The notes beneath the pieces were generated by a model. The model was not told the origin of the DNA. It saw nothing but the letters and a program-made list of their open reading frames with translations, and made no database searches. Shown here in pieces: positions 26,501 through 35,305 of a DNA stretch of 64,000 nucleotides; the first letter of the stretch is position 1, and each line of letters starts with the position of its first letter. This DNA is from Lentisphaerota bacterium (GTDB lineage: Bacteria; Verrucomicrobiota; Kiritimatiellia; UBA8416; JAIOPI01). The stretch lies in contig JAIOPI010000024.1 in the NCBI GenBank assembly GCA_021413965.1, positions 1-64,000 on the forward strand, given 5' to 3'. Both the position numbers and the translations under genes were made by a program.

Positions 26501-26658
26501 GCGTATATCTGCTCGAGGGCGCCGCGGATCTGTCGGCGTCCGCCTGGGTCGTCGTCCCCGGCCAGTCCAACGTCCCCGGCGCGACGGCGCAACAGGGCTT
26601 GTCGGACACGAACGCCACCAGCTTCCGCGGCTATCGTGTTGGCGTGAACCTCCCCTAA
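23581..26658 (+). CDS. Large secreted FG-GAP/VCBS-repeat protein
   Basis: A 1025-residue exported protein. After an N-terminal signal (hydrophobic core around LFWLWLTLAGSAQT) comes a lectin-like beta region (about 40-265) and a threonine/serine linker (about 272-297). An Ig-like Big_5 domain (about 305-395) follows, then at least seven FG-GAP/VCBS units with DxDGDGDxD calcium-type loops (for example GDLDGDGDLD, ADIDQDGDLD). A DUF11-like domain (about 775-885), a thrombospondin-3-like DTDGDRIPDGW segment and a C-terminal domain complete it. It is probably a cell-surface adhesin or carbohydrate-binding protein. It has the style of Kiritimatiellota/Verrucomicrobia secreted proteins. Confidence 0.82.
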   Translation: MRPPPAGWRAARLRPGCRALPGGLFWLWLTLAGSAQTALTTVPLEPAGPVLAGDDASNYTNTWSGNGGVGFEPWYFETLDTPVDPPRAYLAFTNTHPGLTTIGTPPDGAAWGLDANPGLPCYIMAIRPFPANGLNASGQTFAVSMACGAVGSNAMAAVGVQLRRSEGFSERERVELSVLGGKSTYTVIDAAGQVDTGINIHSGGVRLVFTLTGPDTYELHLNQAGDGTPIGSVTGTMDNWGIIDEVLLYNASAGTNHVYFNSLAINGAPMASSTTTTTTTSTSTTTTSTTSTTTTAEPFYVVAVDPPNAAVAAPLAGPVAVTFSDVVDPATVNANTFRVHGRQSGLRRGTFLADPVRFVPDRPFHPGEWIDVTLTAGVRATNGASLRPYQWSFTTRTLGSTNFSFVREANWGGSMQQRPAMGDLDGDGDLDAWVACRGDDDYIWINDGDGTFAAGQEIPRPFSIFYYPFMDHLLGDINGDGRLDGLPLNPEPREPLPDPGLVIWTNTGNGTFSASTQHVGTAWGFGYGLLRDLDADGNQDALVSHEFSPGGGEPTNILYRNDGFGNLDNGETVTILATGRVDQIVTADLDTDGDTDLVCAGVDYATGSGYTLLIISNADGAAFIPSQQLALTNFSGGTVASLGDVDGDGDYDAVLGDYDGRHVILKNDGEGIFTPAGQIDTGEHTTSPIGLADIDGDGDLDAVIAPNYQAGGPGRVMVNDGSGHFATSEVLLVGEAWWMDVADIDQDGDLDLVYGGVHPTVCRHMSLSEVGAELRGPEALGAGQPFAYTIAYSNNGPVGARALSITAALPVSHLDVQGVSATGMPAPVLDTNAPALTWRLGGVLAAGQGGTLTVTGSVYAAAASGAVTAQIMVAVAEIDDEASNNTDAKTIHITASPPLPDTDGDRIPDGWEVAHGLDPGVSNAPDANADGDPFSDWEEYVADSDPTNPAAYFAITAISNGAAWTVFVDASTARVYLLEGAADLSASAWVVVPGQSNVPGATAQQGLSDTNATSFRGYRVGVNLP

Positions 26659-26815
26659 TGGGCCCGCGCATCACGGGAACGAAACCAGCATCCCCCCGGC
26701 ATGGTTCGGGCGTTATCACGATTGCCCAGCTGAAGCCCGACACGGATTTCCTGCCACCCGAGTCGGCGCCGCAATTGCATTGTCGCCGATCGCGTGCCCG
26801 CGCTAGGCTGACCAC

Positions 26816-28012
26816 ATGACGCGCACCATCCTGCATGTGGATATGGATGCCTTCTTCGCGGCGGTCGAGCAGCACGACCACCCGGAGTGGCGCGGCAAGC
26901 CCGTGGTCGTCGGCTCCCCGCCCGACCAGCGCGGGGTCGTCGCCGCCGCCTCGTACGAGGCACGCCGATACGGCATCCACAGCGCCATGCCGTCGCGCGA
27001 GGCCGGAAAGCTCTGCCCGCACGCCATCTTCCTGCCCGTGAACATGCACCGCTACCAGGACCTCTCGCGCCAGGTGTTCGCCCTGCTCGAGCGCTTCACC
27101 CCCATGGTCGAACCGCTGTCCATCGACGAGGCCTTCCTCGATGTCACCGGCTCGCATCGCCTCTTCGGCAGCGGCGAAGACATGGCCCGCCAAATCAAGC
27201 AGTCCATCCGCGCCGAAACGGGATTGACCGCGTCCGTCGGCGTCGCGTCCAACAAGTTTCTCGCCAAGCTCGCCAGTGATCTGAACAAGCCGGACGGCCT
27301 GACCGTGGTCCCCCAGACGGGCAAGGCGATCGCCGAGTTCCTGGCGCCGCTGCCCGTGCGGCGCATCTGGGGCGTGGGCGTGGTCACGGCGGAGAACCTG
27401 GCACAGGCTGGCATCCATACGATCGGCGATTTGCAGGCCAGGCCGGAACGCGTGCTCGCCTCCATTGTCGGCAAGCACTCGGCGGCGCACTTGCGCCGGC
27501 TGGCGTTCGGGGAGGACAGTCGCGAGATCGAATTGGAGCGCCAGGAGCGCAGCATTTCCCGCGAGCACACGTTCGGCACCGACTGCACGGACGCCGCGGA
27601 AATCGCGCACTGCCTGGCCAACCTGGCCGAGGACGTCGGCCGCCGGCTGCGCGCGGAGGCGTTCTACGCGGGCGTGGCGCATCTGAAACTGCGCTGGCAC
27701 GGATTCAAAACCATCACGCGTCAGCGCCCGCTGGAGAAGCCATGCTGCGACGACATCACCCTGCGCCAGGCCGCGGACGCCCTGCTCGCGGCCGAGTCAC
27801 TGACCCAGCCCGTGCGGCTCGTCGGCTTTGGCGTCAGCCACCTGACCGAGCGACCCGAACAACAGCTGGCCCTCTTCCAGACCGGCGCCAGCGACCCACG
27901 CCGCGAACGCCTGAGCCGCACGGTGGACAAGATCCGCACGCGCCACGGCCCGGGCAGCATCCGCCGCGCCTCAGCCGGCAGCACGGAAAAACCGGAACCC
28001 GCGGCGGAATGA
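26816..28012 (+). CDS. dinB: DNA polymerase IV (Y-family translesion polymerase)
   Basis: A 398-residue Y-family polymerase. Catalytic acidic residues are Asp9 (HVDMDAFF) and Asp104/Glu105 (SIDEAFLD); the palm, thumb and little-finger regions are all present. A sliding-clamp motif QLALF (350-354) lies before a short basic tail of about 44 residues, which is longer than usual after this motif. It copies past lesions with low fidelity. No obvious LexA-type box was found in the 157-base upstream spacer. Confidence 0.95.
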   Translation: MTRTILHVDMDAFFAAVEQHDHPEWRGKPVVVGSPPDQRGVVAAASYEARRYGIHSAMPSREAGKLCPHAIFLPVNMHRYQDLSRQVFALLERFTPMVEPLSIDEAFLDVTGSHRLFGSGEDMARQIKQSIRAETGLTASVGVASNKFLAKLASDLNKPDGLTVVPQTGKAIAEFLAPLPVRRIWGVGVVTAENLAQAGIHTIGDLQARPERVLASIVGKHSAAHLRRLAFGEDSREIELERQERSISREHTFGTDCTDAAEIAHCLANLAEDVGRRLRAEAFYAGVAHLKLRWHGFKTITRQRPLEKPCCDDITLRQAADALLAAESLTQPVRLVGFGVSHLTERPEQQLALFQTGASDPRRERLSRTVDKIRTRHGPGSIRRASAGSTEKPEPAAE

Positions 28013-28049
28013 TCCATCGCGCCCCGCACACACAAAGGAGCACTCACAC

Positions 28050-28937
28050 ATGACGGCCACACGCATCGGCTGGATTGGAACGGGCGTGATGGGGGGCCCG
28101 ATGTGCGGCCATCTGCTGGCCGCCGGCCATCCCGTCACCCTCTTCACCCGCACGCGGGCCAAGGCCGGGGCGCTGGTGGCGCAAGGCGCCGTCTGGCAGA
28201 CCTCACCCCGCGAGGTGGCGGCTCAGAGCGACGTGACCTTCGTCATGGTCGGGTATCCACGCGAGGTCGAGGACGTCATCCTCGGGCCCGACGGCGTGCT
28301 GGCCGGAGCGCGCCCGGGTACGATCGTCGTGGACATGAGCACGTCCGAGCCGACCCTCGCCGAGCGCATCCATCGCCGTGCGGCGGCCCGCGGCGTGCGC
28401 ACGCTCGACGCCCCCGTGTCGGGCGGCGATGTCGGCGCGCGCGAGGCCACGCTGGCCATCATGGTCGGAGGCGACGCGGGCGCGGTGGCCGAGGTGACCC
28501 CGCTCCTGCAGAGGCTGGGCAAGACCATCTCACACATGGGCCAGGCAGGCGCGGGACAGCACGCCAAACTGTGCAACCAGATCCTGATTGCCTCGACCAT
28601 GATCGGCGTCGTGGAATGCCTTGTGTACGCCGTACGCGCGGGGCTGGAGGCCGGGACCGTGATCGAGGTCGTCGGGCGCGGCGCGGCGGCATCGTGGGCA
28701 CTGAATCATCTTGGCCCCCGCATCGTGCGCGGCGATTTCGCGCCCGGGTTCTCTATCCAGCTGCTCGTGAAGGACATGGGGATCGCGCTGGCGGAAGCGG
28801 AGCGCAGGCGGCTGACGCTCCCGGGACTGGCGCTGGCCAACCGCTTCTACCAGGAGGCCATGGCGCAGGGGCTCGCGGACCAGGGAACGCAGGCGCTGTA
28901 CCGGGTGGTGGCGAAGATGAACGGCCTGCTGCCATGA
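28050..28937 (+). CDS. 3-hydroxyisobutyrate dehydrogenase family oxidoreductase (tartronate-semialdehyde reductase-like)
   Basis: A 295-residue beta-hydroxyacid dehydrogenase. The NAD(P) motif is GWIGTGVMGGPM (7-18), the substrate motif is DAPVSGGDVGA (120-130), and the catalytic lysine is Lys173 in GQHAKLCNQ. Members reduce tartronate semialdehyde, succinic semialdehyde or related short acids. The sequence alone does not choose among them. A strong AAAGGAG ribosome binding site lies before the ATG. Confidence 0.88.
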   Translation: MTATRIGWIGTGVMGGPMCGHLLAAGHPVTLFTRTRAKAGALVAQGAVWQTSPREVAAQSDVTFVMVGYPREVEDVILGPDGVLAGARPGTIVVDMSTSEPTLAERIHRRAAARGVRTLDAPVSGGDVGAREATLAIMVGGDAGAVAEVTPLLQRLGKTISHMGQAGAGQHAKLCNQILIASTMIGVVECLVYAVRAGLEAGTVIEVVGRGAAASWALNHLGPRIVRGDFAPGFSIQLLVKDMGIALAEAERRRLTLPGLALANRFYQEAMAQGLADQGTQALYRVVAKMNGLLP

Positions 28938-28961
28938 GGTGGCCAGACCCGGCGCGAGCCG

Positions 28962-30437
28962 CTACCGGCTTTCCTTTTCCTGCTTGAGCATCTGGAACTG
29001 GGCCTGCGCGGCTTCGAAGCGCTGCGTGGCTTCCAGGAAGGCGTTGCGATGACCCTCGTCGCGCTGGTTGGAGAAGAACAGCATGCGGGCTTCGTTCAGT
29101 TCCTGCCGCGCCGTCTCCATGTTCACGCGGGCCTCCTCAATCCGCTCCCGCAGGCTTCGCTCCGGCGGGGCCGTGCTCGCCTCGCCGGCGAGGCCGCGCA
29201 CCGACACGAACTGGCCGATCAACGCGCGCTGCTGGTCGAAGACGCTGATGATAACCCCGTAGAACTGCATGCCGCTCTGCTTCCACACGGCGCCGAGCCC
29301 CATGCGTTCCCGCCCCATCATCGTTTCCACCGGCGGAAAATCGATCGTCGTGGTTTCCGGCACGAGTTGCTCCAGTTCGACACGCTTGACCGAGTAAACT
29401 TCCGGCGTCACGCGCCCCTTCGGCTCGGCACTCTTGATGAAAAACTCAACGGTTACCAGCGGCGACTTCACGACGCCCGCGGCCGGCGAGGTCCGCAGCT
29501 GCAGCCGCAACGACCAGCGGTCCAGAATCCGCTCGCGCCGGTAGTGATCGCCTTCGCCCTCCCGCTCTGTCTCCGCCTTGTCCAGACTCAGCGCCGTGAC
29601 CGTCACGGGGCTGGCCACGGGCGAGTTCTCGGATCGGCTCAGGGACATCTTCTTGTAGCCCGACGCGTCCGCCATCGGCAGGCGTTTCCCGGCTTGATAG
29701 ATGCGGACGTCCTTCGGGTTGGAAAGCGCCACCGCGACGTCGCCGGCGTTTGTCGAGTCCGGCGCGGTGGCGGTCCCCGAGCTGGTGGCCTCCGTGGAGG
29801 TGTCGGCCGGCGCCGCGCCGGCATCGCCCGGGGCGCCCGCGTCATCGGAGGCCTCCCCGGCCGGGGAGGGAGCGCCCGACCCCGCGCCGGTATCGTCGCC
29901 CGCAATGGCCAGCTCAAACGCCGCCGCCGTCACGACCGGATCCTGGGCCGCACGGTCCCGCTCTTCCTTGATCGCCAGCGCGGCCCCCACGTTGCTTTCC
30001 GACTTTTTCTGCTTGTCGGCCAGCATGGCGTCGTACTTGCCAAGGGCCTTGACGATGGACGCGTTCTTCTCGCGACTGAGCTGCTCGAGACGGGACGCGA
30101 AAGCGCGCTGCTTCTCGGCGAGCTCCGCAGGCGTGGCAAAATCGTCCGTCACCTCGATCTCTCCGGTGCGCGCAAAGCGTTCGGCTTCCTGCCGCACCGC
30201 CGCCGCGGCTTCGCTCTGGCCACCCGCCTCGAACTGCCCCAGGAGCTGGGTCAATTCTCGGCTGTAGTCCTGTTGGCATGTCTGGAGCCGGCCGGTGTGT
30301 CCCGACTCGATCCCCTGCAGGTAAGTCGTGTATTTCTGCCGGAGATCCAGGACATCGGTGGGCAGGTCGTCCGCACGCGCGAAAGGCATGGAGAGAAACG
30401 CCAGGACCGCAACACATGAGATGGCAAGAATTCGCAT
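28962..30437 (-). CDS. Secreted coiled-coil protein of unknown function
   Basis: A 491-residue protein with a clear signal peptide (MRILAISCVAVLAFLSMPFARA). A helical, coiled-coil-rich region (about 25-165) is followed by an acidic Gly/Ala/Ser/Asp linker (about 178-235), a beta-rich domain (about 240-430) and a final coiled coil (about 430-491). I do not recognise a named family. The coiled-coil/linker/beta layout suggests a periplasmic structural or scaffold protein. It is divergent from the sialidase-like gene. Confidence 0.65.
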   Translation of the reverse strand: MRILAISCVAVLAFLSMPFARADDLPTDVLDLRQKYTTYLQGIESGHTGRLQTCQQDYSRELTQLLGQFEAGGQSEAAAAVRQEAERFARTGEIEVTDDFATPAELAEKQRAFASRLEQLSREKNASIVKALGKYDAMLADKQKKSESNVGAALAIKEERDRAAQDPVVTAAAFELAIAGDDTGAGSGAPSPAGEASDDAGAPGDAGAAPADTSTEATSSGTATAPDSTNAGDVAVALSNPKDVRIYQAGKRLPMADASGYKKMSLSRSENSPVASPVTVTALSLDKAETEREGEGDHYRRERILDRWSLRLQLRTSPAAGVVKSPLVTVEFFIKSAEPKGRVTPEVYSVKRVELEQLVPETTTIDFPPVETMMGRERMGLGAVWKQSGMQFYGVIISVFDQQRALIGQFVSVRGLAGEASTAPPERSLRERIEEARVNMETARQELNEARMLFFSNQRDEGHRNAFLEATQRFEAAQAQFQMLKQEKESR

Positions 30438-30606
30438 GGGTATCGAGTCAGTTCATTACTACGACATCCGCCCTGCGGCAAGGTCAAATCCGTTCGGCTG
30501 ACGGCCATGCTTGCCCGCCCTGGCCCTTTGCCGCTACACTCCATCGTTCGCTCGATGCTGCGCCGCAACCTCTGGACTGCCGTTGCGCCAAGGAGCCCTG
30601 TTGACC

Positions 30607-31893
30607 ATGGACCCGCACGTCAAAGAGCCCGTTACGATCTGCCAGGTCCCCGGCGCCGACCGGGTCTATCTCGGACATCCGTCCGTCCTGGCCCTTCCCG
30701 GCGGTCGACTCTTTGCGGCCGTTGACTACCTCGGGCCCGATGTCCGCGCACTCCCCGGACAGAAGAGTCGCTACGCCGACACCAACCACTGGATGCAGGG
30801 GCGCCTGTTTGTCTCGAACGATGAGGGCCAGACCTGGACCGCCAAGCAGGAGTATCCCTTCGGCCACGCGTGCCTGTTTCGCGACGGGCCCAATCTCTAT
30901 CTCCTCGGCCATCGCGGCCCGCTCGTCATCATGCGTTCCGCCGACGGCGGCGAGTCCTGGAGCAAGCCCGTCGAACTAGCCCCCAAGGGCGGCAGCCAGG
31001 CGCTCTATTCGCACTCCCCCTGCAGCGTCCTGCATGCGGATGGCCATTTCTACGTGGCCCTGATGCGGGCCACGACCGCCGCCGACCGCCGCATTTGGCC
31101 CCACACGCTCGCCCCCGCCATGCTGCAGGCGGCCGAGGGCTTCAACCTGACGGCGCCCAAGAGCTGGACCTGGTCGGAACCCGCGCCGCCCTTCGACCAG
31201 CTGGTCCCCGCCGACGTCGTCGCGAATCTCGACCAGCCTCTCCTCGGCTATGCCGGTGCGCCGCCCCCCGCCCCCGCGTCCGCCCGGGACAGTGCCCCCG
31301 CCACCCCCGGCTGGCAGTATCCCCACGCCGTGCGCCTCACGGACCCGCGCCACGCCTGGCACGATCCCGCGGGACGCACCACGGGCATGCTCAGTGCCGT
31401 GGAAACGCCGCGCGGGCAATGGGCACTCTATGCCCGCTTCGCGGAGCAGCCCGATGGCACGCTGCGCCTCGACCAACCCAGCGCCTCGCCACCCAAGCTG
31501 CCGACGCTGGTGCCGCTGCCGGGAGGCCACCGGAAGTTCCACGTGCTGCCCGACCCGGACGCGAAGCTGCACTGGTTGCTCAGCTCCCAGCCGCGCGGCT
31601 GCTTCCTGCAGACAGGAGCCCCCGCCGCCGCGCCGCGCCCCGTGCGGCTGAACAGCCATCCGCATCTGCTGCAACTCAGCTTCTCCAACAACCTGGTGGA
31701 TTGGTTCTCGGCCGGCTGGGTGGCCGGGTCCCCCTCAGACCCGCTCATCGATCCGGCCATGGACATCCGCGGGCGCGATCTGTGCGTGGTCGCCTGCGGC
31801 CGCGACGCTGCCGATCCCGCCAACCGCCACGCCAAGCGCCTGGTCTTCGGCCTCGTCCGCAACTTCCGCAGCCTGGCATACGGCGATGCCTAG
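30607..31893 (+). CDS. Sialidase-like (BNR/Asp-box) family protein
   Basis: A 428-residue protein with two Asp-boxes (SNDEGQTWT and SADGGESWS) in a likely six-bladed beta-propeller; the start is ATG at 30607. Asp-box proteins include sialidases and many other glycoside-active or non-catalytic propellers. The arginine triad of true sialidases cannot be placed with confidence, and there is no signal peptide, so a cytoplasmic propeller acting on imported glycans or sugars is possible. Confidence 0.7.
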   Translation: MDPHVKEPVTICQVPGADRVYLGHPSVLALPGGRLFAAVDYLGPDVRALPGQKSRYADTNHWMQGRLFVSNDEGQTWTAKQEYPFGHACLFRDGPNLYLLGHRGPLVIMRSADGGESWSKPVELAPKGGSQALYSHSPCSVLHADGHFYVALMRATTAADRRIWPHTLAPAMLQAAEGFNLTAPKSWTWSEPAPPFDQLVPADVVANLDQPLLGYAGAPPPAPASARDSAPATPGWQYPHAVRLTDPRHAWHDPAGRTTGMLSAVETPRGQWALYARFAEQPDGTLRLDQPSASPPKLPTLVPLPGGHRKFHVLPDPDAKLHWLLSSQPRGCFLQTGAPAAAPRPVRLNSHPHLLQLSFSNNLVDWFSAGWVAGSPSDPLIDPAMDIRGRDLCVVACGRDAADPANRHAKRLVFGLVRNFRSLAYGDA

Positions 31894-31924
31894 CCGCGCG
31901 CCGAACCTGATGGGCCCCTGATTT

Positions 31925-32392
31925 ATGGATGCCGAACGGCTGATCATCGACGGCAACAACCTGCTCCACGCCTGGCGCTCGCGGCGGGATCTGGCCCGCG
32001 ATTTTCCGGCCGCGCGCATGGCCCTCGTGCGCCTGGTGGAACCGCTCGTCGGCGCCTCGACCAGCCAGCTCGTGGTCGTGTTCGATGGCACGGTCGGCGG
32101 ACGCGACGAAGGGCTCAGCCACGGCCCCGTGGAAGTCATGTACGCCACCCGCGACGTCTCCGCTGACACGGTCATCGAGCGACGGGTGCGCGCGGCGGCT
32201 CGCCCGGGGGAATGCCTCGTGATCACCTCGGACCATGCCATCCGGCGGGCCTGCGAAGCCGCCGGCGCCAGCACCATGGGCTGCGAGCCTTTCCTCGACT
32301 GGGTGAAGGATCAAACCCGCACCCTGAACACCCGCGTGCGCGGCACCCAGCCACGCGGCGGCTCCAGGCTCGGCGACTACTTCCCCAAATAG
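31925..32392 (+). CDS. YacP/Rae1-like NYN-domain protein
   Basis: A 155-residue protein with the NYN (PIN-like) nuclease signature: LIIDGNNLLHAW (6-17), VVVFDGT (49-55), a central acidic region and VITSDHAIRRAC. B. subtilis Rae1 (YacP) of this family is a ribosome-associated endoribonuclease. The acidic residues needed for metal binding appear present (Asp9, Asp53, Asp116-type positions). It is followed by a small membrane protein gene. Confidence 0.8.
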   Translation: MDAERLIIDGNNLLHAWRSRRDLARDFPAARMALVRLVEPLVGASTSQLVVVFDGTVGGRDEGLSHGPVEVMYATRDVSADTVIERRVRAAARPGECLVITSDHAIRRACEAAGASTMGCEPFLDWVKDQTRTLNTRVRGTQPRGGSRLGDYFPK

Positions 32393-32435
32393 CCGACGGC
32401 AGCGCGAATTCCACCTGCAGGGAGGACTGGGCAAA

Positions 32436-32843
32436 ATGACGACGAACCGATTGCCGGGCATGGTTTTGCTCGTGGCGGGAATCCTGTTGCTGGCCAAGGC
32501 CATCTGGGCCGCGGCGCGCCCGCAGTCCGCCAGGCGTCTCGCGACCTGGTGGTCGGGCGCGGCGACCCGCGTCAACACGCTCACGGGCTGCATCTATACG
32601 CTGGCGGCCGTGAGCCTTTGGGTGCTCGTCCTGCTGCACCAACCGCTCACCAACTGGGTGCTGACCGGACTGGGCGCGATCTTCGCCTGGTGGGCCGCCC
32701 TGTATTTCAAGCCGCCCGCCTTCCAGAAGGCCCTCGACACCCTGATCGTCAACCGCACGCCGGGCAGCGTGCGTGCACTGGCCATCCTGCTCGCCGTGCT
32801 CGCCCTGCTCTTCATCGGCATCGCCCTGCGCGAACTGCGCTGA
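32436..32843 (+). CDS. Small integral membrane protein of unknown function
   Basis: A 135-residue protein with four predicted membrane helices (about 7-26, 45-66, 72-92 and 112-131) and short basic loops. No family is recognised. A GGGAGGA-type ribosome binding site precedes the ATG. An interspersed repeat (32849-32899) begins six bases after its stop codon. Confidence 0.6.
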   Translation: MTTNRLPGMVLLVAGILLLAKAIWAAARPQSARRLATWWSGAATRVNTLTGCIYTLAAVSLWVLVLLHQPLTNWVLTGLGAIFAWWAALYFKPPAFQKALDTLIVNRTPGSVRALAILLAVLALLFIGIALRELR

Positions 32844-32848
32844 CGGAA

Positions 32849-32899
32849 ACCGGCCGGGACGGCCGGCTCCGGAGCTTGGAGACGGCGGTCTCCGCCGTT
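32849..32899 (+). repeat. Interspersed GC-rich repeat, copy 1
   Basis: It contains a self-complementary block (core CCGGCCGGGACGGCCGG) and, after a short spacer, a second hairpin block (GACGGCGGTCTCCGCCGT). Both blocks recur in inverted orientation at 63837-63902; the first is identical over 22 bases and the second matches 22 of 23. It looks like a REP-type extragenic palindrome. Confidence 0.7.
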
Positions 32900-32995
32900 C
32901 ACCTCCTCCCGTAACTGGCCCCTCGGGGCGCGCCCATTGCGCTTGCCTCCGGCGGCGCGGAGAGGCATGATTACCGGTTCACGAAGGGAGCATAT

Positions 32996-33646
32996 ATGCG
33001 TACACGAGGCACACTCCGTCGAGCCGTATGGATGATGGCGCTGGGCGCCGTCGCGCAACTGGCACTGGCGCAGACCGACACGCCGCAAACAAACCCCACA
33101 CCCGAGACTTCAGGAGTCACCATGGCCACACCGCCGCCTGCCGCCAAGCCCGTCGTCGTGATCGAAACCTCCCAGGGCACCATCAAGGCCGAACTGTGGC
33201 CCGACAAGGCGCCCGCCACCGTGGCCAGTTTCCTCGGCTATGCCGGCGACCATTTCTACGACGGTACGATCTTCCACCGCGTCATCAACAACTTCATGAT
33301 CCAGGGCGGCGGCTTCACGGCCAGCATGAACCAGAAGCCGACCAAGGCCCCCGTGCGCAACGAGGCGCGCACCGACACGCCCAACGCGCGCGGCACGCTC
33401 GCCATGGCCCGCACCGCCGTCGTAGACAGCGCCACCAGCCAGTTCTTCATCAACCTGGTCGACAACGGCTTCCTCAACCACCAGAGCGAATCGCCGCAGG
33501 GGTTTGGCTACTGCGTCTTCGGCAAGGTGACCGACGGCATGGACGTCGTGGACAAGATTGCCAAGGTGCAGACCGGAACCGTCAGCGGCTTCCAGGACGT
33601 GCCGCGCGAGGCGGTCGTGATCAAGAGCATACGCCTGGCCGACTGA
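32996..33646 (+). CDS. Exported peptidyl-prolyl cis-trans isomerase (cyclophilin)
   Basis: A 216-residue protein with a signal peptide (residues 1-25, ending LALAQ). A proline/threonine-rich linker follows (about 26-52), then a bacterial-type cyclophilin domain with [14 protein letters not shown] and [13 protein letters not shown], which contain the active-site Arg, Phe, Gln and other conserved residues. It assists proline isomerisation in periplasmic protein folding. The glycosyltransferase gene follows after 5 bases. Confidence 0.92.
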   Translation: MRTRGTLRRAVWMMALGAVAQLALAQTDTPQTNPTPETSGVTMATPPPAAKPVVVIETSQGTIKAELWPDKAPATVASFLGYAGDHFYDGTIFHRVINNFMIQGGGFTASMNQKPTKAPVRNEARTDTPNARGTLAMARTAVVDSATSQFFINLVDNGFLNHQSESPQGFGYCVFGKVTDGMDVVDKIAKVQTGTVSGFQDVPREAVVIKSIRLAD

Positions 33647-33651
33647 GGGGC

Positions 33652-34860
33652 ATGGACGCGGCACAGATCGACTTTCTTTATGTCGACATCGGCCGCGGTC
33701 ACCCCTTTTATCTCGACGGGATTCGAACCTGCCTGAACCCCGCGCGGGAAGGCAGCGTGCGGGACGTGTTTGACGTCTGCCGGGGCCCTTCCGGCGCCCT
33801 GTGGCAGGTGGCGCGCTGGCTGTACGGGGCCGGGTCGTCGCGCGGCGGCGACCGTCCGCTCTATTCCCGGTTGCGCGCCAGGGCCGACTTTCGGCGTCCG
33901 GGACTGCTGCTGCGGCTGATGGGCCGGCCGGTGGCACGGGCGTACGGGCGCGCCACCAATGTCCTCGTCGTCTCGCATCCGCTGCTCGTCGCCATGCTGG
34001 GCCACCATCCGCGCCTCGTGTACCAGCACGGTGAGCTGGCCGTGCCGCGCGAAGCCCTCGTCCCCGGCTCGCATACCGTGCTCGTGCCGGACGCGCGCGC
34101 CGCAGACGTCTTCCTGCAGGCTGGCTTCACCCGGGACCAGTTGGTGGTGACGGGCCTGTGCGTTGAACCGGACCTCGTACGCCGGGCCCCCAAGGCCTAC
34201 CATGGCCGCGCCGTGCGCCTGGCGTCTGCCAGCCCGCTGACCGGCGCCTTCCTGTCCTCGGGAGCTGAGCCACGGCTGCACGTCCTGACGCTGGCGGAAG
34301 CCGCGTTGAGCGCCCTGGCCGCCGGCGGACACGCCGTGCTGCTCGCGCGGCAACGCGGGCAGTATCACGCCCAGGTCGAGCGCGCCTTCGGACTCCGCGG
34401 CCAGCAACTGGCTGTGATGGACGCGGAAGCCACCGACCTGCCGCTCCCCACCCACCCCGCGACCCTGTTCACCTACCGCACGCGCAGAGGAATTGAACGG
34501 GTAACCAACCGCTGCTTTCCGGCTTGGGATTACGTCTGCTCGCCGGCGCACGAGCGCAGCCACTGGGCGCTGGGCCTGGGGATGCCGCTCTTCGCACTGG
34601 ATCCGCCCATCGGATCGTTCGCGCCGCTGAACCGCGCACGGCTGCTGGCAGAAGGCGTGGCCGCCCCCCTCGCACCCGCCGCAGCTGCGACCTTCGGCCC
34701 GCAGCTCGCTGAGTGGCAGCGCGCCGGCGTGCTGTCGCGCATGGCCGCCGCCGGCTGGGATCGCTTCACGATCAATGGGTTTGCACGCTCGTCCGAGTTC
34801 CTGAAAAACGTGCTCGCGCGCACCGACGCATCCACCCACTCAAATGCCCAGGCTCGATAG
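33652..34860 (+). CDS. GT-B-like glycosyltransferase family protein
   Basis: A 402-residue protein starting at ATG 33652 (MDAAQIDFLYVDIGRGHP). It has the MGDG-synthase/MurG-like GT-B pattern: an N-terminal IGRGHPFYLDG loop, an NVLVVSHPL strand and a C-terminal SHWALGLGMPLFALDPP donor-site segment. The donor and acceptor are unknown. Its last 21 bases overlap the convergent DUF4404-like gene. Confidence 0.65.
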   Translation: MDAAQIDFLYVDIGRGHPFYLDGIRTCLNPAREGSVRDVFDVCRGPSGALWQVARWLYGAGSSRGGDRPLYSRLRARADFRRPGLLLRLMGRPVARAYGRATNVLVVSHPLLVAMLGHHPRLVYQHGELAVPREALVPGSHTVLVPDARAADVFLQAGFTRDQLVVTGLCVEPDLVRRAPKAYHGRAVRLASASPLTGAFLSSGAEPRLHVLTLAEAALSALAAGGHAVLLARQRGQYHAQVERAFGLRGQQLAVMDAEATDLPLPTHPATLFTYRTRRGIERVTNRCFPAWDYVCSPAHERSHWALGLGMPLFALDPPIGSFAPLNRARLLAEGVAAPLAPAAAATFGPQLAEWQRAGVLSRMAAAGWDRFTINGFARSSEFLKNVLARTDASTHSNAQAR

Positions 34861-35172
34861 CACGTTGCAGAGGGAGTTAACGCTGTCGACCAGCTTGGGG
34901 TGCGAGGCCTCAAAGCCCTTGACCGAGGCGGCCAGGCCGTCCAGCGACAGCTGCTGCAGCTCCGCATTCGCCGGGGTGCGCGTCGATTCGTGCGTCGACA
35001 GCTCCGCGAAGCGGGTGATGCTTTCCGCCTGCTCGGGCTTGGCCATCGACAGTTTCGACACCTCCGTGCGCAAATCCGAAAACAGAACCGTCAGTTCCGC
35101 CTTCTTATCCTCCGGCACGGTGCTCAGGCTGCGGATGCGATGCTCCAACTTCGCTAACGTGTCATCAATCAT
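34840..35172 (-). CDS. DUF4404-like small helical protein
   Basis: A 110-residue protein (start ATG 35172, MIDDTLAKLEHRIRSL), entirely helical and rich in heptad-like spacing. It ends HPKLVDSVNSLCNVLSSLGI, which resembles the C-terminus of DUF4404 proteins. Function is unknown. The frame extends further upstream, but the added residues are arginine-rich shadow sequence. Its 3' end overlaps the convergent glycosyltransferase gene by 21 bases. Confidence 0.65.
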   Translation of the reverse strand: MIDDTLAKLEHRIRSLSTVPEDKKAELTVLFSDLRTEVSKLSMAKPEQAESITRFAELSTHESTRTPANAELQQLSLDGLAASVKGFEASHPKLVDSVNSLCNVLSSLGI

Positions 35173-35305
35173 AGCCGGGATTCCTGATTTAAGTTGTGCA
35201 AACACATCCACGCGATGCCAAACGGTGACGCTATTTTGAGCGGGAACGGACGGGAAGTCAACCGGGGGCGGCACGCGCCACGTACCGCGAGGAGCGTGGC
35301 GGTCG

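Noticed and set aside
33028-33651. Upstream extension of the glycosyltransferase frame through the cyclophilin gene
   Set aside because: The first 208 codons are the out-of-frame shadow of the cyclophilin gene; the protein similarity begins at ATG 33652.
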